DNA from: Deinococcus aquiradiocola
Lineage (GTDB): Bacteria > Deinococcota > Deinococci > Deinococcales > Deinococcaceae
NCBI RefSeq assembly: GCF_014646915.1
Contig: NZ_BMOE01000001.1
Coordinates: 710,568-774,567, forward strand
Direction of reading: 5' to 3'
DNA length: 64,000 nt
Shown: positions 36,259 to 47,889 of the stretch, one piece after another
Numbering within the stretch: position 1 is the first letter of the stretch
Layout of the letters: every line of letters starts with the position of its first letter
Translations under genes and position numbers: made by a program
The notes under the pieces: generated by a model
The model's input: only the letters and a program-made list of their open reading frames with translations
Database searches by the model: none
Told to the model about the DNA's origin: nothing

Positions 36259-37194
36259 ATGACCAATCTCAGCAAGGCGCCCACCGCTCCGCCCACCACC
36301 CGCCGCAAGGGCATCGAGGCCACCCGCGCCCGGCAGGCCATCTGGTTCCTGCTGCCCGCGCTGATCGCCATCGCGGTCGTGGCCGGGTACCCGCTGCTGC
36401 GCACCATCTACTTCAGCATGCACGAAGCGAACCTCACCAGTCCCGAGCAGGCCAAGTACGTGGGCTTCACGAACTTCTACGGCACGGGCGACGAAGGCGT
36501 GAAGTTCGGTTTCCTGACGGACCCCAAGTGGTGGTCGGCCGTCAAGAACACGCTGCTGTTCACGGTGGTCAGCGTGGCACTGGAAACCGTACTCGGCATG
36601 GTCATCGCGCTCGTCGTGAACAGCGCCTTCAAGGGCCGCTCGCTCATGCGGACCGCCATGCTCATTCCGTGGGCCATCCCGACCGTGGTGTCCGCGCAGA
36701 TGTGGGCGTACATGTACAACGACAACTTCGGCCTGATCGGGCGCGGTCTGCTGGGCGGACAGTCGCCGCTCGCGGACACCGGGACGGCCATCTGGGCACT
36801 CATCGCGGTGGACGTCTGGAAGACCACGTCCTTCATGGCGCTGCTGATCCTGGCGGGCCTGCAGAGCCTCCCGAGCGACATGTACGAGGCGGCCGACATG
36901 GACGGCGCGAGCAAGTGGACGCAGTTCTGGCGCATGACGCTGCCGCTGCTGCGCCCCGCGCTGCTCGTGGCGCTCATCTTCCGGTCGCTGGACGCGCTGC
37001 GCGTGTTCGACGTGATGTACGTCATGCTCGGGCCGAACACGGCCGCCGAGACCTCCATGACCGGCTACGCGCGCCAGGCGATGATCGACAACTCGCAGCT
37101 CGGGCTGGGCAGCGCCGTCTCTGTCGCGATCTTCCTGCTGATCATGGTGATCGTGGTGATGTACGTGACCGCGTTCCGCGTCAAGTTCGACTGA
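36259..37194 (+). CDS. Sugar ABC transporter permease (MalF type)
   Basis: 311 residues from ATG 36259, behind GGGGGGAAAC. Six membrane helices are visible, starting with [20 protein letters not shown]. The ATPase-contact EAA loop reads [20 protein letters not shown]. Forms the channel with the next gene's product. No ATPase gene follows, as is usual for importers that share a common MsmX/MalK-type ATPase encoded elsewhere. Confidence 0.9.
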   Translation: MTNLSKAPTAPPTTRRKGIEATRARQAIWFLLPALIAIAVVAGYPLLRTIYFSMHEANLTSPEQAKYVGFTNFYGTGDEGVKFGFLTDPKWWSAVKNTLLFTVVSVALETVLGMVIALVVNSAFKGRSLMRTAMLIPWAIPTVVSAQMWAYMYNDNFGLIGRGLLGGQSPLADTGTAIWALIAVDVWKTTSFMALLILAGLQSLPSDMYEAADMDGASKWTQFWRMTLPLLRPALLVALIFRSLDALRVFDVMYVMLGPNTAAETSMTGYARQAMIDNSQLGLGSAVSVAIFLLIMVIVVMYVTAFRVKFD

Positions 37195-37231
37195 TGCGCC
37201 CCTCGCCCACTCCCGCCCCGGAGGTCTGAGT

Positions 37232-38083
37232 ATGCTCGCCAAACGTAATCCCTTCCTGTACGCCGTGCAGCGCGGCCTGTTCTACCTGCTGGTGCTGGTG
37301 ATCGCCGTGTACCTGCTGTTCCCCTTCGCGTGGGCTGTCCTGACGAGCTTCCGCAAGAGCGGCGACCTGGGCCTCTCGCCCTTCGATTTCATCTTCCACG
37401 CGCAGACGACGTTCAGCAATTACGTCACGGTCTTCACGAACGACAGTTTCATTCGCGGTCTGGGCTTCAGCGTCATCGCGGCGGTCGGGTCGGTCGCGCT
37501 CAGCCTGCTCATCGGGTCCTTCGCGGCGTACGCGCTCGGCCGCTTCCGCTTTCCCGGCAAGGCCGCCGTGCTGTACGTGATCCTGGGCGTGAGTGTCTTC
37601 CCGCAGATCGCGGTGCTGGGCGGCCTGTTCCTGGTGATCCGGAACCTGGGGCTTTTCAACACGCCGATCGGTCTGATCTTCAGTTACCTGATCTTCACGA
37701 TTCCGTTCACGGTGTGGGTGCTGACGAGCTTCGTGCGCGACATTCCCGGCGAGCTGGAGGAAGCGGCGCTGGTGGACGGCGCGACGCCCCTCGTGACGCT
37801 GTTCCGCGTGCTGTTCCCGGTCATGATGCCGGCCCTCGTCACGACGGGCCTGCTGGCCTTCATCAACTGCTGGAACGAGTACCTGTTCGCGCTGACCTTC
37901 ACCAGCACGAACCGCACCGTGCCGGTCGTGATCGCGAACTTCTCGGGCGCGACGCAGTTCGACCAGCCGTGGGGGCCGATCATGGCGGCCAGCATCGTGG
38001 TCACCATTCCGCTCATCGCGCTCGTGCTGATCTTCCAGCGCAACATCGTGTCGGGCCTGACCGCCGGGGCCGTCAAGGGCTGA
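37232..38083 (+). CDS. Sugar ABC transporter permease (MalG type)
   Basis: 283 residues; SD GGAGG. Six helices and the EAA loop [21 protein letters not shown] near residue 170. Follows its partner permease after 37 nt. Together with the binding protein it makes an incomplete operon (no ATPase). Confidence 0.9.
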   Translation: MLAKRNPFLYAVQRGLFYLLVLVIAVYLLFPFAWAVLTSFRKSGDLGLSPFDFIFHAQTTFSNYVTVFTNDSFIRGLGFSVIAAVGSVALSLLIGSFAAYALGRFRFPGKAAVLYVILGVSVFPQIAVLGGLFLVIRNLGLFNTPIGLIFSYLIFTIPFTVWVLTSFVRDIPGELEEAALVDGATPLVTLFRVLFPVMMPALVTTGLLAFINCWNEYLFALTFTSTNRTVPVVIANFSGATQFDQPWGPIMAASIVVTIPLIALVLIFQRNIVSGLTAGAVKG

Positions 38084-38106
38084 TCCGCAGGTCGCGGGCC
38101 GGGGCC

Positions 38107-38137
38107 GGGGCGTCCACCTTCGCGGGTGTGACGCCCC
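38107..38137 (+). terminator. Putative terminator of sugar-importer operon
   Basis: 8-bp stem GGGGCGTC / GACGCCCC, 15-nt loop, followed by GCTCCTTGG; weak U-tract. Located 24 nt after the last permease stop. Confidence 0.5.
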
Positions 38138-39255
38138 GCTCCTTGGTGCAGGCCGCGCGGGCCGGTGAACCTTTCCCCTCTTGAGAAGCGTGTGTGGAGC
38201 GCCTACGCTGAAGGTCATGGCCGTGCGTCCGGTAGACCCTCAACGACTGCGGCGCGGTCGCTGGGTGACGCTGCTGGTCGTCGCGGTCGCGCTGGCCGCC
38301 AGTCCGACCGTGACGCCGCTGCTGTCGCGCCTCGCGCATCCGGTCGTGACGGCCCCTCCCCTGCCGGACCTGCGGGACGTGCCGTCCACCCTGCCGGACG
38401 TGCAGCGGTACGCGGCGTTCGTGCAGCCGTTCCAGCAGGCGCTGACCGAACTGCAGGTGGGCGAACGGCGGCGCGTGACGCTCAGCGAGACGCACTACGC
38501 GCTGTACCTGCACGCCGCGCCGCTGCTCGGCGCGAACCGCACGGCGGCCCTGATGGAGCTGGTGAGCACCGAGATCCGCAACCAGAACCCCGGCCGGGCG
38601 CGGCGCAGCGTGTTCTCCAGCCCGGAGGCCGCGCTCGACGACGCGCGCGTGTGGCTGCGGTACCTGTCGTGGGCGACGTCCGCGCCGCGCGGCACGAACG
38701 AACTGCAGGCGGCCGCGCCCGTGCCGCTCGTGCCGGGCGTGGTGCTGGGGCATGCGGCGGACCTGCTGACGGCCGCGAACGCCGCGCACCTCGCGCCGGG
38801 CATGCTGGCCGCCATCGTGGACAACGAGCAGAGCGGGCAGGGTCGCCTGTACGGGCTGGCGGGCGTGCTGCGCGACCTGAGCGACACGGTCGCGCTGCGG
38901 ACCGCCGAAGCGTACGGCGAGAGCGGCCTGAGCGGCGACCTGAGTCAGACGGTGGGGCTCGCGCAGATGTCGTGGCAGGACGCGCTCGGGCAGCGGCCCC
39001 GCTTTCACGAGCTGGGCATGACGCTGGGCCGCCTCTTCCCGACCGGGGAGGCCAGCGCGCGCCTCGCGCTGCAGGACGACCGCAGCAACCTGCTGCTGAC
39101 CGCGTCGCGACTGGTGGGGTACCTCGACGAGCAGGAGGGCCGAGAGGCACGCCCGCACACGTCGGCCCGCACGTACTTCACGGGGCCCGGCTGGCACAAC
39201 AACCCAGCGCTGCTGTCGGGCGGGCAGACGTGGCCCTACGCCTGGAACGGGTTCT

Positions 39256-40070
<815 letters not shown>

Positions 40071-40074
<4 letters not shown>

Positions 40075-41006
40075 GCGAGCAGGGTCCGCACGGCGCGCGC
40101 GAGGTCGCCGCTCCCCGCGAGGCTCGACCCGACGAGGACCGCGTCCGCGACGGAACGCACGTCCGACAGGTCGGCCGCCTCACGGTACCCGCTCTCCGCG
40201 ACGAGCAGGCCCGTGAACCCCTGGGCGCGCGCGCTGCGGATGAGGCGCGGCGCGTTCTGCAGGTCGATCTTCAGGGTGGTCAGGTCGCGGTTGTTCACGC
40301 CGATCAGGTCCGCGCCGCACGCGAGCGCGATGCTCAGCTCGTGCTCGTCGTGCACTTCCACCAGCGCGTCCAGGCCCAGGTCACGGGTGAGGCGCAGGTA
40401 CACGCCGAGCTGCTCGCCGAGCACGCTCGTCATGAGGAGGGCCGCCGACGCGCCCCACTCGCGGGCCTCCAGCAGCATGCCGGGATGCACCACGAAGTCC
40501 TTGCGCAGGGCGGGCAGGCCCGTCACGGCCACCACCTCCTGCAGCGCCTCGCGGTTCCCGCCGAAGTGCCGGGGTTCCGTCAGGACGCTCAGGGCCGCCG
40601 CGCCGCCCTCCTCGTAACTGCGGGCCGCCGTGGCCGGGTCGAGCGCCGCGATGTGCCCCTGGCTGGGACTCGCGCGTTTCACCTCCGCGATGAGGGACAG
40701 CCCCGGCGTGCCGAGCGCCGCCCGGAACCGGCCAGGAACGGAGCGCGCGGCAACCGTTCCCGGTTCAGGCAGCGGGGCAATCGTCCCCAGCGCCCGCTCC
40801 GCGTGCTCGTCGGTGAAGGTGGCCCGGGCGTCCCCGGCGCGCTCCTGCACGATGCGCTGCAGCACGCCGCCGCACGTCAGGCCCGGCAGGTCGGGCAGGC
40901 CCGCGAGGGCGTCCCGCCAGTCGGCCCTCCTCTCCCGCTCGGGTCTGGGACCACTGCTCGTTGCCGCTGGCGTCGCTGTTTCCGGGCCTTTTCCTGCGCT
41001 GCTCAC
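40071..41006 (-). CDS. trpC: Indole-3-glycerol phosphate synthase
   Basis: 311 residues from GTG 41006, leaderless behind TATACT (plus 41013-41018, 6 nt). Catalyses ring closure of CdRP to indole-3-glycerol phosphate in tryptophan synthesis. Active-site motifs present: LIAEVKRASPSQG (K110), LRKDFVV, GVNNRDL and ESGY. The N-terminus is ~40 residues longer than usual, hydrophilic and variable. Isolated from other trp genes; overlaps the MBL gene with TTGA. Confidence 0.92.
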
Positions 41007-41070
41007 GCGGCAAGTATAGCCCCGCCCAGGGGGCCGGGAGCGGCGCAGCGCGTGTGTTAGGCTGGGCGGC

Positions 41071-41613
41071 ATGACGAGCAAGGCAGCTTCCCACAAGCCC
41101 GGCACGGGCCCCATTCAGATCAGCGAAACGCAACTCCAGGCGCGCATTCACGAAATCGCGGCGCAGATCCGCAGCGACTACGAGGGCAAGCAGCCGCACC
41201 TCATCTGCGTGCTGAACGGCGCGTTCATGTTCCACGCCGACCTCGTGCGCGCCGTCGACATGCCGCTCACCGTGGACTTCCTGCAGACGAGCAGCTACGG
41301 CGACGCCAAGCAGTCGAGCGGCGAGGTGAAGCTCGTGAAGGACCTGAACTTCCCGCTGTCCGGACGGCACGTGGTGCTCGTCGAGGACATCGTGGACACC
41401 GGCATCACCATGCACTACCTGCTGCAGTACCTGGAGGGGCGCGGCCCGGCGTCCCTGAAGGTCGCGGCCCTGCTGAGCAAGCCGTCGCGCCGCCGCGTGG
41501 AGGTGCCGGTCGATTACCTGGGCTTCACGATTCCCGACGCGTTCGTGTACGGGTACGGCCTGGACCGCTCGCAGCTGGACCGCAATCTGCCGTTCATCAC
41601 CTCGCAGGAGTAA
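41071..41613 (+). CDS. hpt: Hypoxanthine phosphoribosyltransferase
   Basis: 180 residues; leaderless start ATG 41071 with TAGGCT 7 nt upstream. Salvages hypoxanthine (and guanine) to IMP/GMP. PRPP loop VVLVEDIVDTGIT (101-113), the SSYGDAKQSSG catalytic loop and the FVYGYGLD segment identify the family. Divergent from trpC: the two -10 boxes are ~40 bp apart. Confidence 0.93.
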   Translation: MTSKAASHKPGTGPIQISETQLQARIHEIAAQIRSDYEGKQPHLICVLNGAFMFHADLVRAVDMPLTVDFLQTSSYGDAKQSSGEVKLVKDLNFPLSGRHVVLVEDIVDTGITMHYLLQYLEGRGPASLKVAALLSKPSRRRVEVPVDYLGFTIPDAFVYGYGLDRSQLDRNLPFITSQE

Positions 41614-41710
41614 CCCGGATTCCGACCGAATCCCGCGCCGTGTGCGGGTTCGGTCCGGGTGGAACGACAGGGAAATCTGCACGTGCCCGCCGACAGCACG
41701 GGAGAATGAA

Positions 41711-41750
41711 AGGCAGGGCCGCGACACCGGTGAGGTGCGCGGCCCTGCCT
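41711..41750. terminator. Bidirectional terminator between hpt and S1 gene
   Basis: 13-bp stem AGGCAGGGCCGCG / CGCGGCCCTGCCT around a 14-nt loop, between two convergent genes. U-tracts are poor on both sides, so strength depends on the stem. Confidence 0.7.
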
Positions 41751-41763
41751 GCGTGTGTGGGGG

Positions 41764-42153
41764 TTACTTCTTGCGCTTGGTGCTGGTGCTGCTCTTCTTG
41801 CCGGAGCCGATGCTGCCGGGGCCGCGTTCCTTGGCGTCGCGCATGAAGCTGCGGAGCTTCGCCTCGAACTGCGGGCTCTGGCGGCCGATGGCGCGGGGGC
41901 GGGGAATCTCCTCGGGTTCCTCGAGGAGTTCCTTGATCGAGAGGTCCAGACGGCCACGCTCGTCACGACCGAGGACCTTCACCTCGATGGTGTCGCCCTC
42001 GTGAACGTGGTCGTGGATGTTCCGCACGAAGCTGTGCGCAATCTGGGAGATGTGGACCAGGCCCGTCTCACCGTTCTCGAACTGAATAAACGCGCCGAAG
42101 TCCGTCACGCGCGTTATGCGGCCCTCAGCAACCGCACCAGAATCAAGCTGCAC
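41764..42153 (-). CDS. S1 RNA-binding domain protein
   Basis: 129 residues from GTG 42153, with SD GGAGGG 8 nt upstream and a -10 TACGAT ~28 nt upstream. One S1 domain (3-75): EGRITRVTDFGAFIQFENGETGLVHISQIAHSFV..., as in the GSP13/YugI family. The tail is basic (GSGKKSSTSTKRKK). Probably a ribosome- or RNA-associated protein in stress or translation. A short overlapping ORF (12 codons, 42178-42143) precedes it. Confidence 0.85.
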   Translation of the reverse strand: MQLDSGAVAEGRITRVTDFGAFIQFENGETGLVHISQIAHSFVRNIHDHVHEGDTIEVKVLGRDERGRLDLSIKELLEEPEEIPRPRAIGRQSPQFEAKLRSFMRDAKERGPGSIGSGKKSSTSTKRKK

Positions 42154-42341
42154 GAATGTTACCCTCCAAAATCTGCATGACTCCATCGTACTACAAACCC
42201 GGCCACCTTTCACGAAAAAGCCGATGGGCCTGCCGGACGGACTCGCGCCCAGACGTGCTCCGGGGGCAATAAGGTGGCCTGTACGGCGCGGCATGACAGG
42301 TGCTTCCTGAACCTGACCGGGCACTGGTAGACTGCCGAAAT

Positions 42342-43004
42342 ATGAAACTGCGCGGCGCCTTGGGCGGCCTGAACCTGCTGATCGAAGCCACCGACACCCG
42401 GACCACGGTCCTGGACGCGCTCGCGGCGCGGCGGGAGATGCTCGCGCAGAAGGTGACGCTGGAACTCGCGGCGGACGCGGACCCGGAAGCGCTGGAGGCG
42501 GCGTTCGCGGCGGTCCGTGAGGCGGGCGGCGAACTGGCGCGCGTGAAGGGCCAGCGGCGTTCCGAGACGGACGCCCCGGACGCCCCGCGTTCCCCGGCGG
42601 CGGCTTCCGTCCCGGCGGCGCGGCCCGCCCAGGACGCGGAGGGCGCGCGAACGGAGATCGTGCAGCACAACCTGCGGGCCGGATTCCGGGGCGAGTACCG
42701 GGGGAGCGTGGTGGTGCTGGGCGACGTGAATCCCGGCGCGGAACTCGTCGCGGCGGGCGACGTGATCGTGATGGGCGCCCTGCGCGGCGTGGTGCACGCG
42801 GGCGCGGCAGGCCGCACGGACGCCATCGTGTACGCGCGTCCCATCGCGAGCGCGCAGATCCGCATCGCGGGTGCCGTGGCGCGCAGCGCCGACAGCAGCG
42901 GCCTGGGCGCGATGCGCCGCACGCAGGACCGCCCCGAGGCGGAACTGGCACGCCTGCAGGACGGCGCGATCCTGATCGAGTCGTTCCACACGCAGCGCGG
43001 CTGA
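42342..43004 (+). CDS. minC: Septum site-determining protein MinC
   Basis: 220 residues from ATG 42342 (TAGACT -10, 8 nt upstream). Inhibits FtsZ polymerisation away from midcell with MinD. C-terminal beta-helix: GSVVVLGDVNPGAELVAAGDVIVMGALRG, AIVYARPIASAQIRIAG. N-terminal ~85 residues make the FtsZ-interacting domain. Linker of ~30 residues, Ala/Pro-rich. minD/minE are not adjacent. Confidence 0.88.
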   Translation: MKLRGALGGLNLLIEATDTRTTVLDALAARREMLAQKVTLELAADADPEALEAAFAAVREAGGELARVKGQRRSETDAPDAPRSPAAASVPAARPAQDAEGARTEIVQHNLRAGFRGEYRGSVVVLGDVNPGAELVAAGDVIVMGALRGVVHAGAAGRTDAIVYARPIASAQIRIAGAVARSADSSGLGAMRRTQDRPEAELARLQDGAILIESFHTQRG

Positions 43005-43047
43005 CCCCCGGACGGCCCGGGGGTGCTGAAGTCCTCCGGTGTCCGGG

Positions 43048-43425
43048 TCAGCGGTTCAGCGGGTACCCGGCGGCCGCCCAGGCGTTGAAGCCGCCCTGCA
43101 GTTCGCGGACGTGCGTGTACCCCAGGCCCTGCAGGGTGCGGCGCGCGATGGCGCTCATGTGCCCGCTGCGGCAGTACAGGACGATGTCCGCCGCGCGGTT
43201 CGCGGGCAGCGCGGCGCTGGACGCGACGGTGTCGTAAGGCAGGGTGAGGTCCGTGCCGGGAATGGTGCCCTCGTTCGGGACGTGCACGTTCACGAGCACG
43301 AAGGTCTTGTGCCGCATCGCCTGACGCAGCTGCGCGGGCGTCAGGAACGGCGTGCTGGCCGCGCCCGCCGGGGAGGCGAGGAGGGTGACGGCGAGGGCCG
43401 GAAGCAGCAGGGAACGCAGGCGCAT
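43048..43425 (-). CDS. Secreted rhodanese-like protein
   Basis: 125 residues. Signal peptide (1-22, ASPAGA). Single rhodanese domain with active loop LYCRSGHMSA, Cys present, so sulfurtransferase or thiol chemistry in the periplasm is likely. Leaderless start with TACACT 5 nt upstream. Alone and convergent with minC. Confidence 0.82.
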   Translation of the reverse strand: MRLRSLLLPALAVTLLASPAGAASTPFLTPAQLRQAMRHKTFVLVNVHVPNEGTIPGTDLTLPYDTVASSAALPANRAADIVLYCRSGHMSAIARRTLQGLGYTHVRELQGGFNAWAAAGYPLNR

Positions 43426-43493
43426 GACGCAGTGTAGGCCGGGCCGGAGGGGAGCAAACGTGCCTGGAACCGCATGAAAGGCCGCCCGTGGGG

Positions 43494-43588
43494 TATACTG
43501 CGGTCAGTAATCCTCGGACGAGAGGTGGGAGCATTTCCCACCTTTTTTCGTGGAGGAGGTGAAAGACCCGCCCCAGGCGGGACAATTT
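43494..43588 (+). promoter_or_regulatory. rimP-nusA leader with attenuator
   Basis: -10 TATACT at 43494-43499; start expected near 43506. In the ~83-nt leader an 8-bp hairpin AGGTGGGA / TCCCACCT (43520-43541) is followed directly by TTTTTT, i.e. a terminator upstream of the first gene. A competing small hairpin (CCTC..GAGG) overlaps its 5' arm. Similar short GGTGGGA-type terminators precede rimP in many bacteria, where NusA provides feedback. The function here is inferred from that parallel. Confidence 0.7.
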
Positions 43589-44299
43589 ATGACAGACAAT
43601 TCAGCCGACAACCCAACACACACCCCTGACCTCTCCACCCAGGGCACCCGAAAGGAAGACCGCGCGGTGCCGGACGACCACACCACCGACCTCGGCACTC
43701 CCGAGCCTGCCGGTGTGGATCTCGATCCTGCACAGCTCGACAGTGCCGACGGCGTCGAGAACGACACCGCCTTCGCCCGCGACCCGTACAGTGCCGGGGC
43801 GGACGTGGCCCGGCCCGACGCGCCCGCACGGCCCGGACGGACGCACAGCGGCTCGGCCAGCAACCTGCAGACGCTCGCAGCGGGCGTGCTCGCGCCGCTC
43901 GGGTACGAGCTGCTGGAAGTGCAGGTGCAGAACCCCGGCAAGCGCCCCATCGTGGTCGTCCGCATCGACCGGCAGGACGAGCAGCCCGTGTCCATCGAGG
44001 ACCTCGCCGCCGCGAGCCGCGCGGTGGGCGCCGAGTACGACCGCCTCGACCCGATCACGGGCGAGTACCGGCTGGAACTCGAATCGCCCGGCGCGAAACG
44101 CCCGCTGCTGCGCGCCCGGCACTTCGAGCGCATGCTGGGCCTCAAGGCCCGCGTCCGCAGCGACGCGCACAGCTTCACCGGCCCCATCACGGCCGTGACG
44201 GACGAACAGGTGACCTTCGAGACGCCGGGCGGCCCGGTCACGCTGCGCATCGGGCAGTTCCAGGCGAACCTCGCGGAATTTCCCGCGTCGCACCGCTGA
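43589..44299 (+). CDS. rimP: Ribosome maturation factor RimP, with long N-terminal extension
   Basis: 236 residues from ATG 43589. Helps 30S assembly. The RimP core begins around residue 90 (LQTLAAGVLAPLGYELLEVQ) with VSIEDLAAASRAVGAE, YRLELESPGAKRPL and the C-terminal SH3-like barrel. The first ~88 residues are acidic, disordered and unusual for the family. Followed by nusA after 42 nt. Confidence 0.88.
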   Translation: MTDNSADNPTHTPDLSTQGTRKEDRAVPDDHTTDLGTPEPAGVDLDPAQLDSADGVENDTAFARDPYSAGADVARPDAPARPGRTHSGSASNLQTLAAGVLAPLGYELLEVQVQNPGKRPIVVVRIDRQDEQPVSIEDLAAASRAVGAEYDRLDPITGEYRLELESPGAKRPLLRARHFERMLGLKARVRSDAHSFTGPITAVTDEQVTFETPGGPVTLRIGQFQANLAEFPASHR

Positions 44300-44341
44300 A
44301 CGCCCCTCCCCCACTCCACCCACACCCTCAGAGGAAGTGAT

Positions 44342-45541
<1,200 letters not shown>

Positions 45542-45544
45542 CCC

Positions 45545-45838
45545 TTGACGTCCGCCCTGCCCCACCTCACCCCCAGGCACGTGCCGGAACGCAGTTGCGC
45601 CGCGTGCCGCCGCCGCCGCCCGCAGGCGGACCTGCTGCGCTTCACGCGGCAGGACGGGGTGTGGACGCTGCAGCAGGCGCGGCGCACCGGGCGCGGCACG
45701 TACCTGTGCGCCGACACGCCCGCCTGCTGGGCCGAGAAACGCCTGAAGCGGGCGTTCGGGGCGCAGGCCGCCACGCTCAGCGCCGCGCTGCAGGTGCGCG
45801 CGGACGCGGGACGCACGGTTCCGCCCGAACACACATGA
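45545..45838 (+). CDS. rnpM: YlxR/RnpM (DUF448) RNase P modulator
   Basis: 97 residues from TTG 45545, 3 nt after nusA. Carries the family signature ERSCAACRRRRPQADLLRF and GRGTYLCADTPACW. In Bacillus the homologue binds RNase P RNA and slows it. Position in the nusA operon is conserved in many phyla. Confidence 0.85.
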   Translation: MTSALPHLTPRHVPERSCAACRRRRPQADLLRFTRQDGVWTLQQARRTGRGTYLCADTPACWAEKRLKRAFGAQAATLSAALQVRADAGRTVPPEHT

Positions 45839-45911
45839 AATAATCAGAGCCTCAGCACTGCGTACCGTACCCGTCCCTCGTCACGAGGAACGGACCTCAC
45901 CGGAGGTGAGT

Positions 45912-47813
45912 ATGTCGAAAGTTCGAATCTATACCCTGGCCAAGGATCTTGGCGTGGACAATCAGAAGCTGCTGGAAATCCTGGACAGCCTCGGCGTGGT
46001 CTACAAGAGCGTGTCGAGCACGCTCGACGAGGACACCGTGGAAACCATCAAGGAGATCCTCGCGGCCGAAGCGGCAGGCGGCACGCCCGCCCAGCCCGGC
46101 ACGGCCACCCAGGGCGCGCCCGCCACGGACACCACGGACGCGGCCACCGAGACCGACGCCGCACCGGCGGCCGCCCCCACCCCCGCTGCCCCGCAGCCGA
46201 CCCCCAAGGACGACGTGACCCCAACCCCCGCTGCACCCACCCCCACGCCCGCCCAGGCCGCCACGGCCAGCCACGCGGCGGCCGTCGCGGTCGCCGAAGC
46301 GCCCGCCCGTGAGATCCCGCACCGTTCGCCCGTCGTGACCATCATGGGTCACGTCGACCACGGCAAAACGAGCCTCCTCGACTACATCCGCAAGACCAAG
46401 GTCGCCGCGAAGGAAGCGGGCGGCATCACGCAGCACGTCGGCGCCTTCGAGGCCCAGACCAGCAAGGGCCGCATCGTGTTCATCGACACGCCCGGCCACG
46501 AGGCCTTCACCACCATCCGCGCGCGCGGCGCGAACGTCGCCGACATCGCCATCATCGTGGTCGCCGCGGACGACAGCATCATGCCGCAGACCCGCGAGGC
46601 CATCGCGCACGCGCAGGCCGCGAAAGTCCCCCTGATCGTCGCGATCAACAAGGTCGACCTGCCGCAGGCCGACGTGGACCGCGTCAAGACGGACCTCACC
46701 ATGGTGAACCTCGTGCCGGAAGAGTTCGGCGGCGACACGGTCGTCGTGCCGGTCAGCGCCAAGACCGGCGAGGGCGTCGAGGACCTGCTGGAGTACATCA
46801 GCCTCACGGCGGAACTCGAGGACCTGCGCGCCGACCCGAACGGCGAATTCAGCGGCGTGATCATCGAGAGCAAGGTCGACCGTCAGGCGGGCGTGCTCGC
46901 CACCGTCATGGTGCAGGAAGGCACCATCAACGTCGGGGACTTCCTGGTCGTCGGTGAGACGTACGGCAAGATCAAGGCCATGACCGACAGCCTCGGCGGC
47001 CGCATCAAGAGCGCCGGCCCCAGCACGCCCGTGCAGGTGCTCGGCTTCAGCGAAGCGCCCGTCAGCGGCGACAAGGTCGCGAGCGCCAGCAACGAGCACG
47101 CCGCGCGCGAGAAGGTCGCCGTGCGCGTCGACACGCGCCGCACCGTCGAAGAGGCCCGCGCACAGCGCAAGCTGAGCCTGGAAGAGATGATGGGCAGCCT
47201 CGTCGAGGTGCGCGAGGTGAACCTGATCCTGCGCGCCGACACGCAGGGCAGCGTGGAAGCCATTCAGGGCATCCTCGCCAAGAAGGAAAGCGACGACGTG
47301 AAACTGAACGTCATGCTGGCCGGCATCGGCGCGCCCACCGAGGGCGACGTGCTGCTCGCCAGCACCGCCGAGGCCACCATCCTGTGCTTCAGCGTGACCG
47401 CGTCGGGCGCCGTCAAGAAGGTCGCGGACCAGAAGGGCGTGGACCTCAAGAGCTTCCGGATCATCTACGAACTGATCGACGAGGTGGACCGCCTGATCAA
47501 GGGCAACGTCGAACCGGTCTTCGAGGAGAAGTACCTGGGCCGCGCCGAGGTCCGCATGCTGATCAAGCACCCCAAGAGCGGCACCATCGCCGGATCGTAC
47601 GTCACGGACGGCAGCTTCAAGCGCAACGCCAAGGCCAAGGTCACGCGCGGCAAGCAGGTCGTGTACGAGGGCACCATCGTGGGCCTCAAGCGCTTCAAGG
47701 ACGACGTCCGCGAAGTGCAGACCGGCTACGAGTGCGGGATCAACCTCGACTGGAACGACGTGATGGAAGGCGACATCATCGAGGCCAGCGAGATGGTCGA
47801 AGTCCAGCAGTAA
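45912..47813 (+). CDS. infB: Translation initiation factor IF-2
   Basis: 633 residues from ATG 45912 (SD GGAGGTGA). GTPase delivering fMet-tRNA to the 30S subunit. Short N-terminal IF2_N (about 1-55, RIYTLAKDLGVDNQKL), an Ala/Pro/Thr-rich linker (57-130), G1 GHVDHGKT (146-153), G3 DTPGHE and G4 NKVD, followed by domains II-IV with the C-terminal fMet-binding barrel. Shorter than E. coli IF-2, typical for Deinococcus. Ends the operon. Confidence 0.97.
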   Translation: MSKVRIYTLAKDLGVDNQKLLEILDSLGVVYKSVSSTLDEDTVETIKEILAAEAAGGTPAQPGTATQGAPATDTTDAATETDAAPAAAPTPAAPQPTPKDDVTPTPAAPTPTPAQAATASHAAAVAVAEAPAREIPHRSPVVTIMGHVDHGKTSLLDYIRKTKVAAKEAGGITQHVGAFEAQTSKGRIVFIDTPGHEAFTTIRARGANVADIAIIVVAADDSIMPQTREAIAHAQAAKVPLIVAINKVDLPQADVDRVKTDLTMVNLVPEEFGGDTVVVPVSAKTGEGVEDLLEYISLTAELEDLRADPNGEFSGVIIESKVDRQAGVLATVMVQEGTINVGDFLVVGETYGKIKAMTDSLGGRIKSAGPSTPVQVLGFSEAPVSGDKVASASNEHAAREKVAVRVDTRRTVEEARAQRKLSLEEMMGSLVEVREVNLILRADTQGSVEAIQGILAKKESDDVKLNVMLAGIGAPTEGDVLLASTAEATILCFSVTASGAVKKVADQKGVDLKSFRIIYELIDEVDRLIKGNVEPVFEEKYLGRAEVRMLIKHPKSGTIAGSYVTDGSFKRNAKAKVTRGKQVVYEGTIVGLKRFKDDVREVQTGYECGINLDWNDVMEGDIIEASEMVEVQQ

Positions 47814-47829
47814 CACAGCTGCCCACAAC

Positions 47830-47868
47830 GCGCGCCGCTCCCCGGACTGGGGGGCGGCGCGCTTCCTT
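47830..47868 (+). terminator. Terminator of nusA-infB operon
   Basis: 9-bp stem GCGCGCCGC / GCGGCGCGC with inner TCCCC/GGGGG pairs and TTCCTTG after it; 17 nt after the infB stop. Confidence 0.75.
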
Positions 47869-47889
47869 GCTGCCCGGTGCCGGGGCGGT

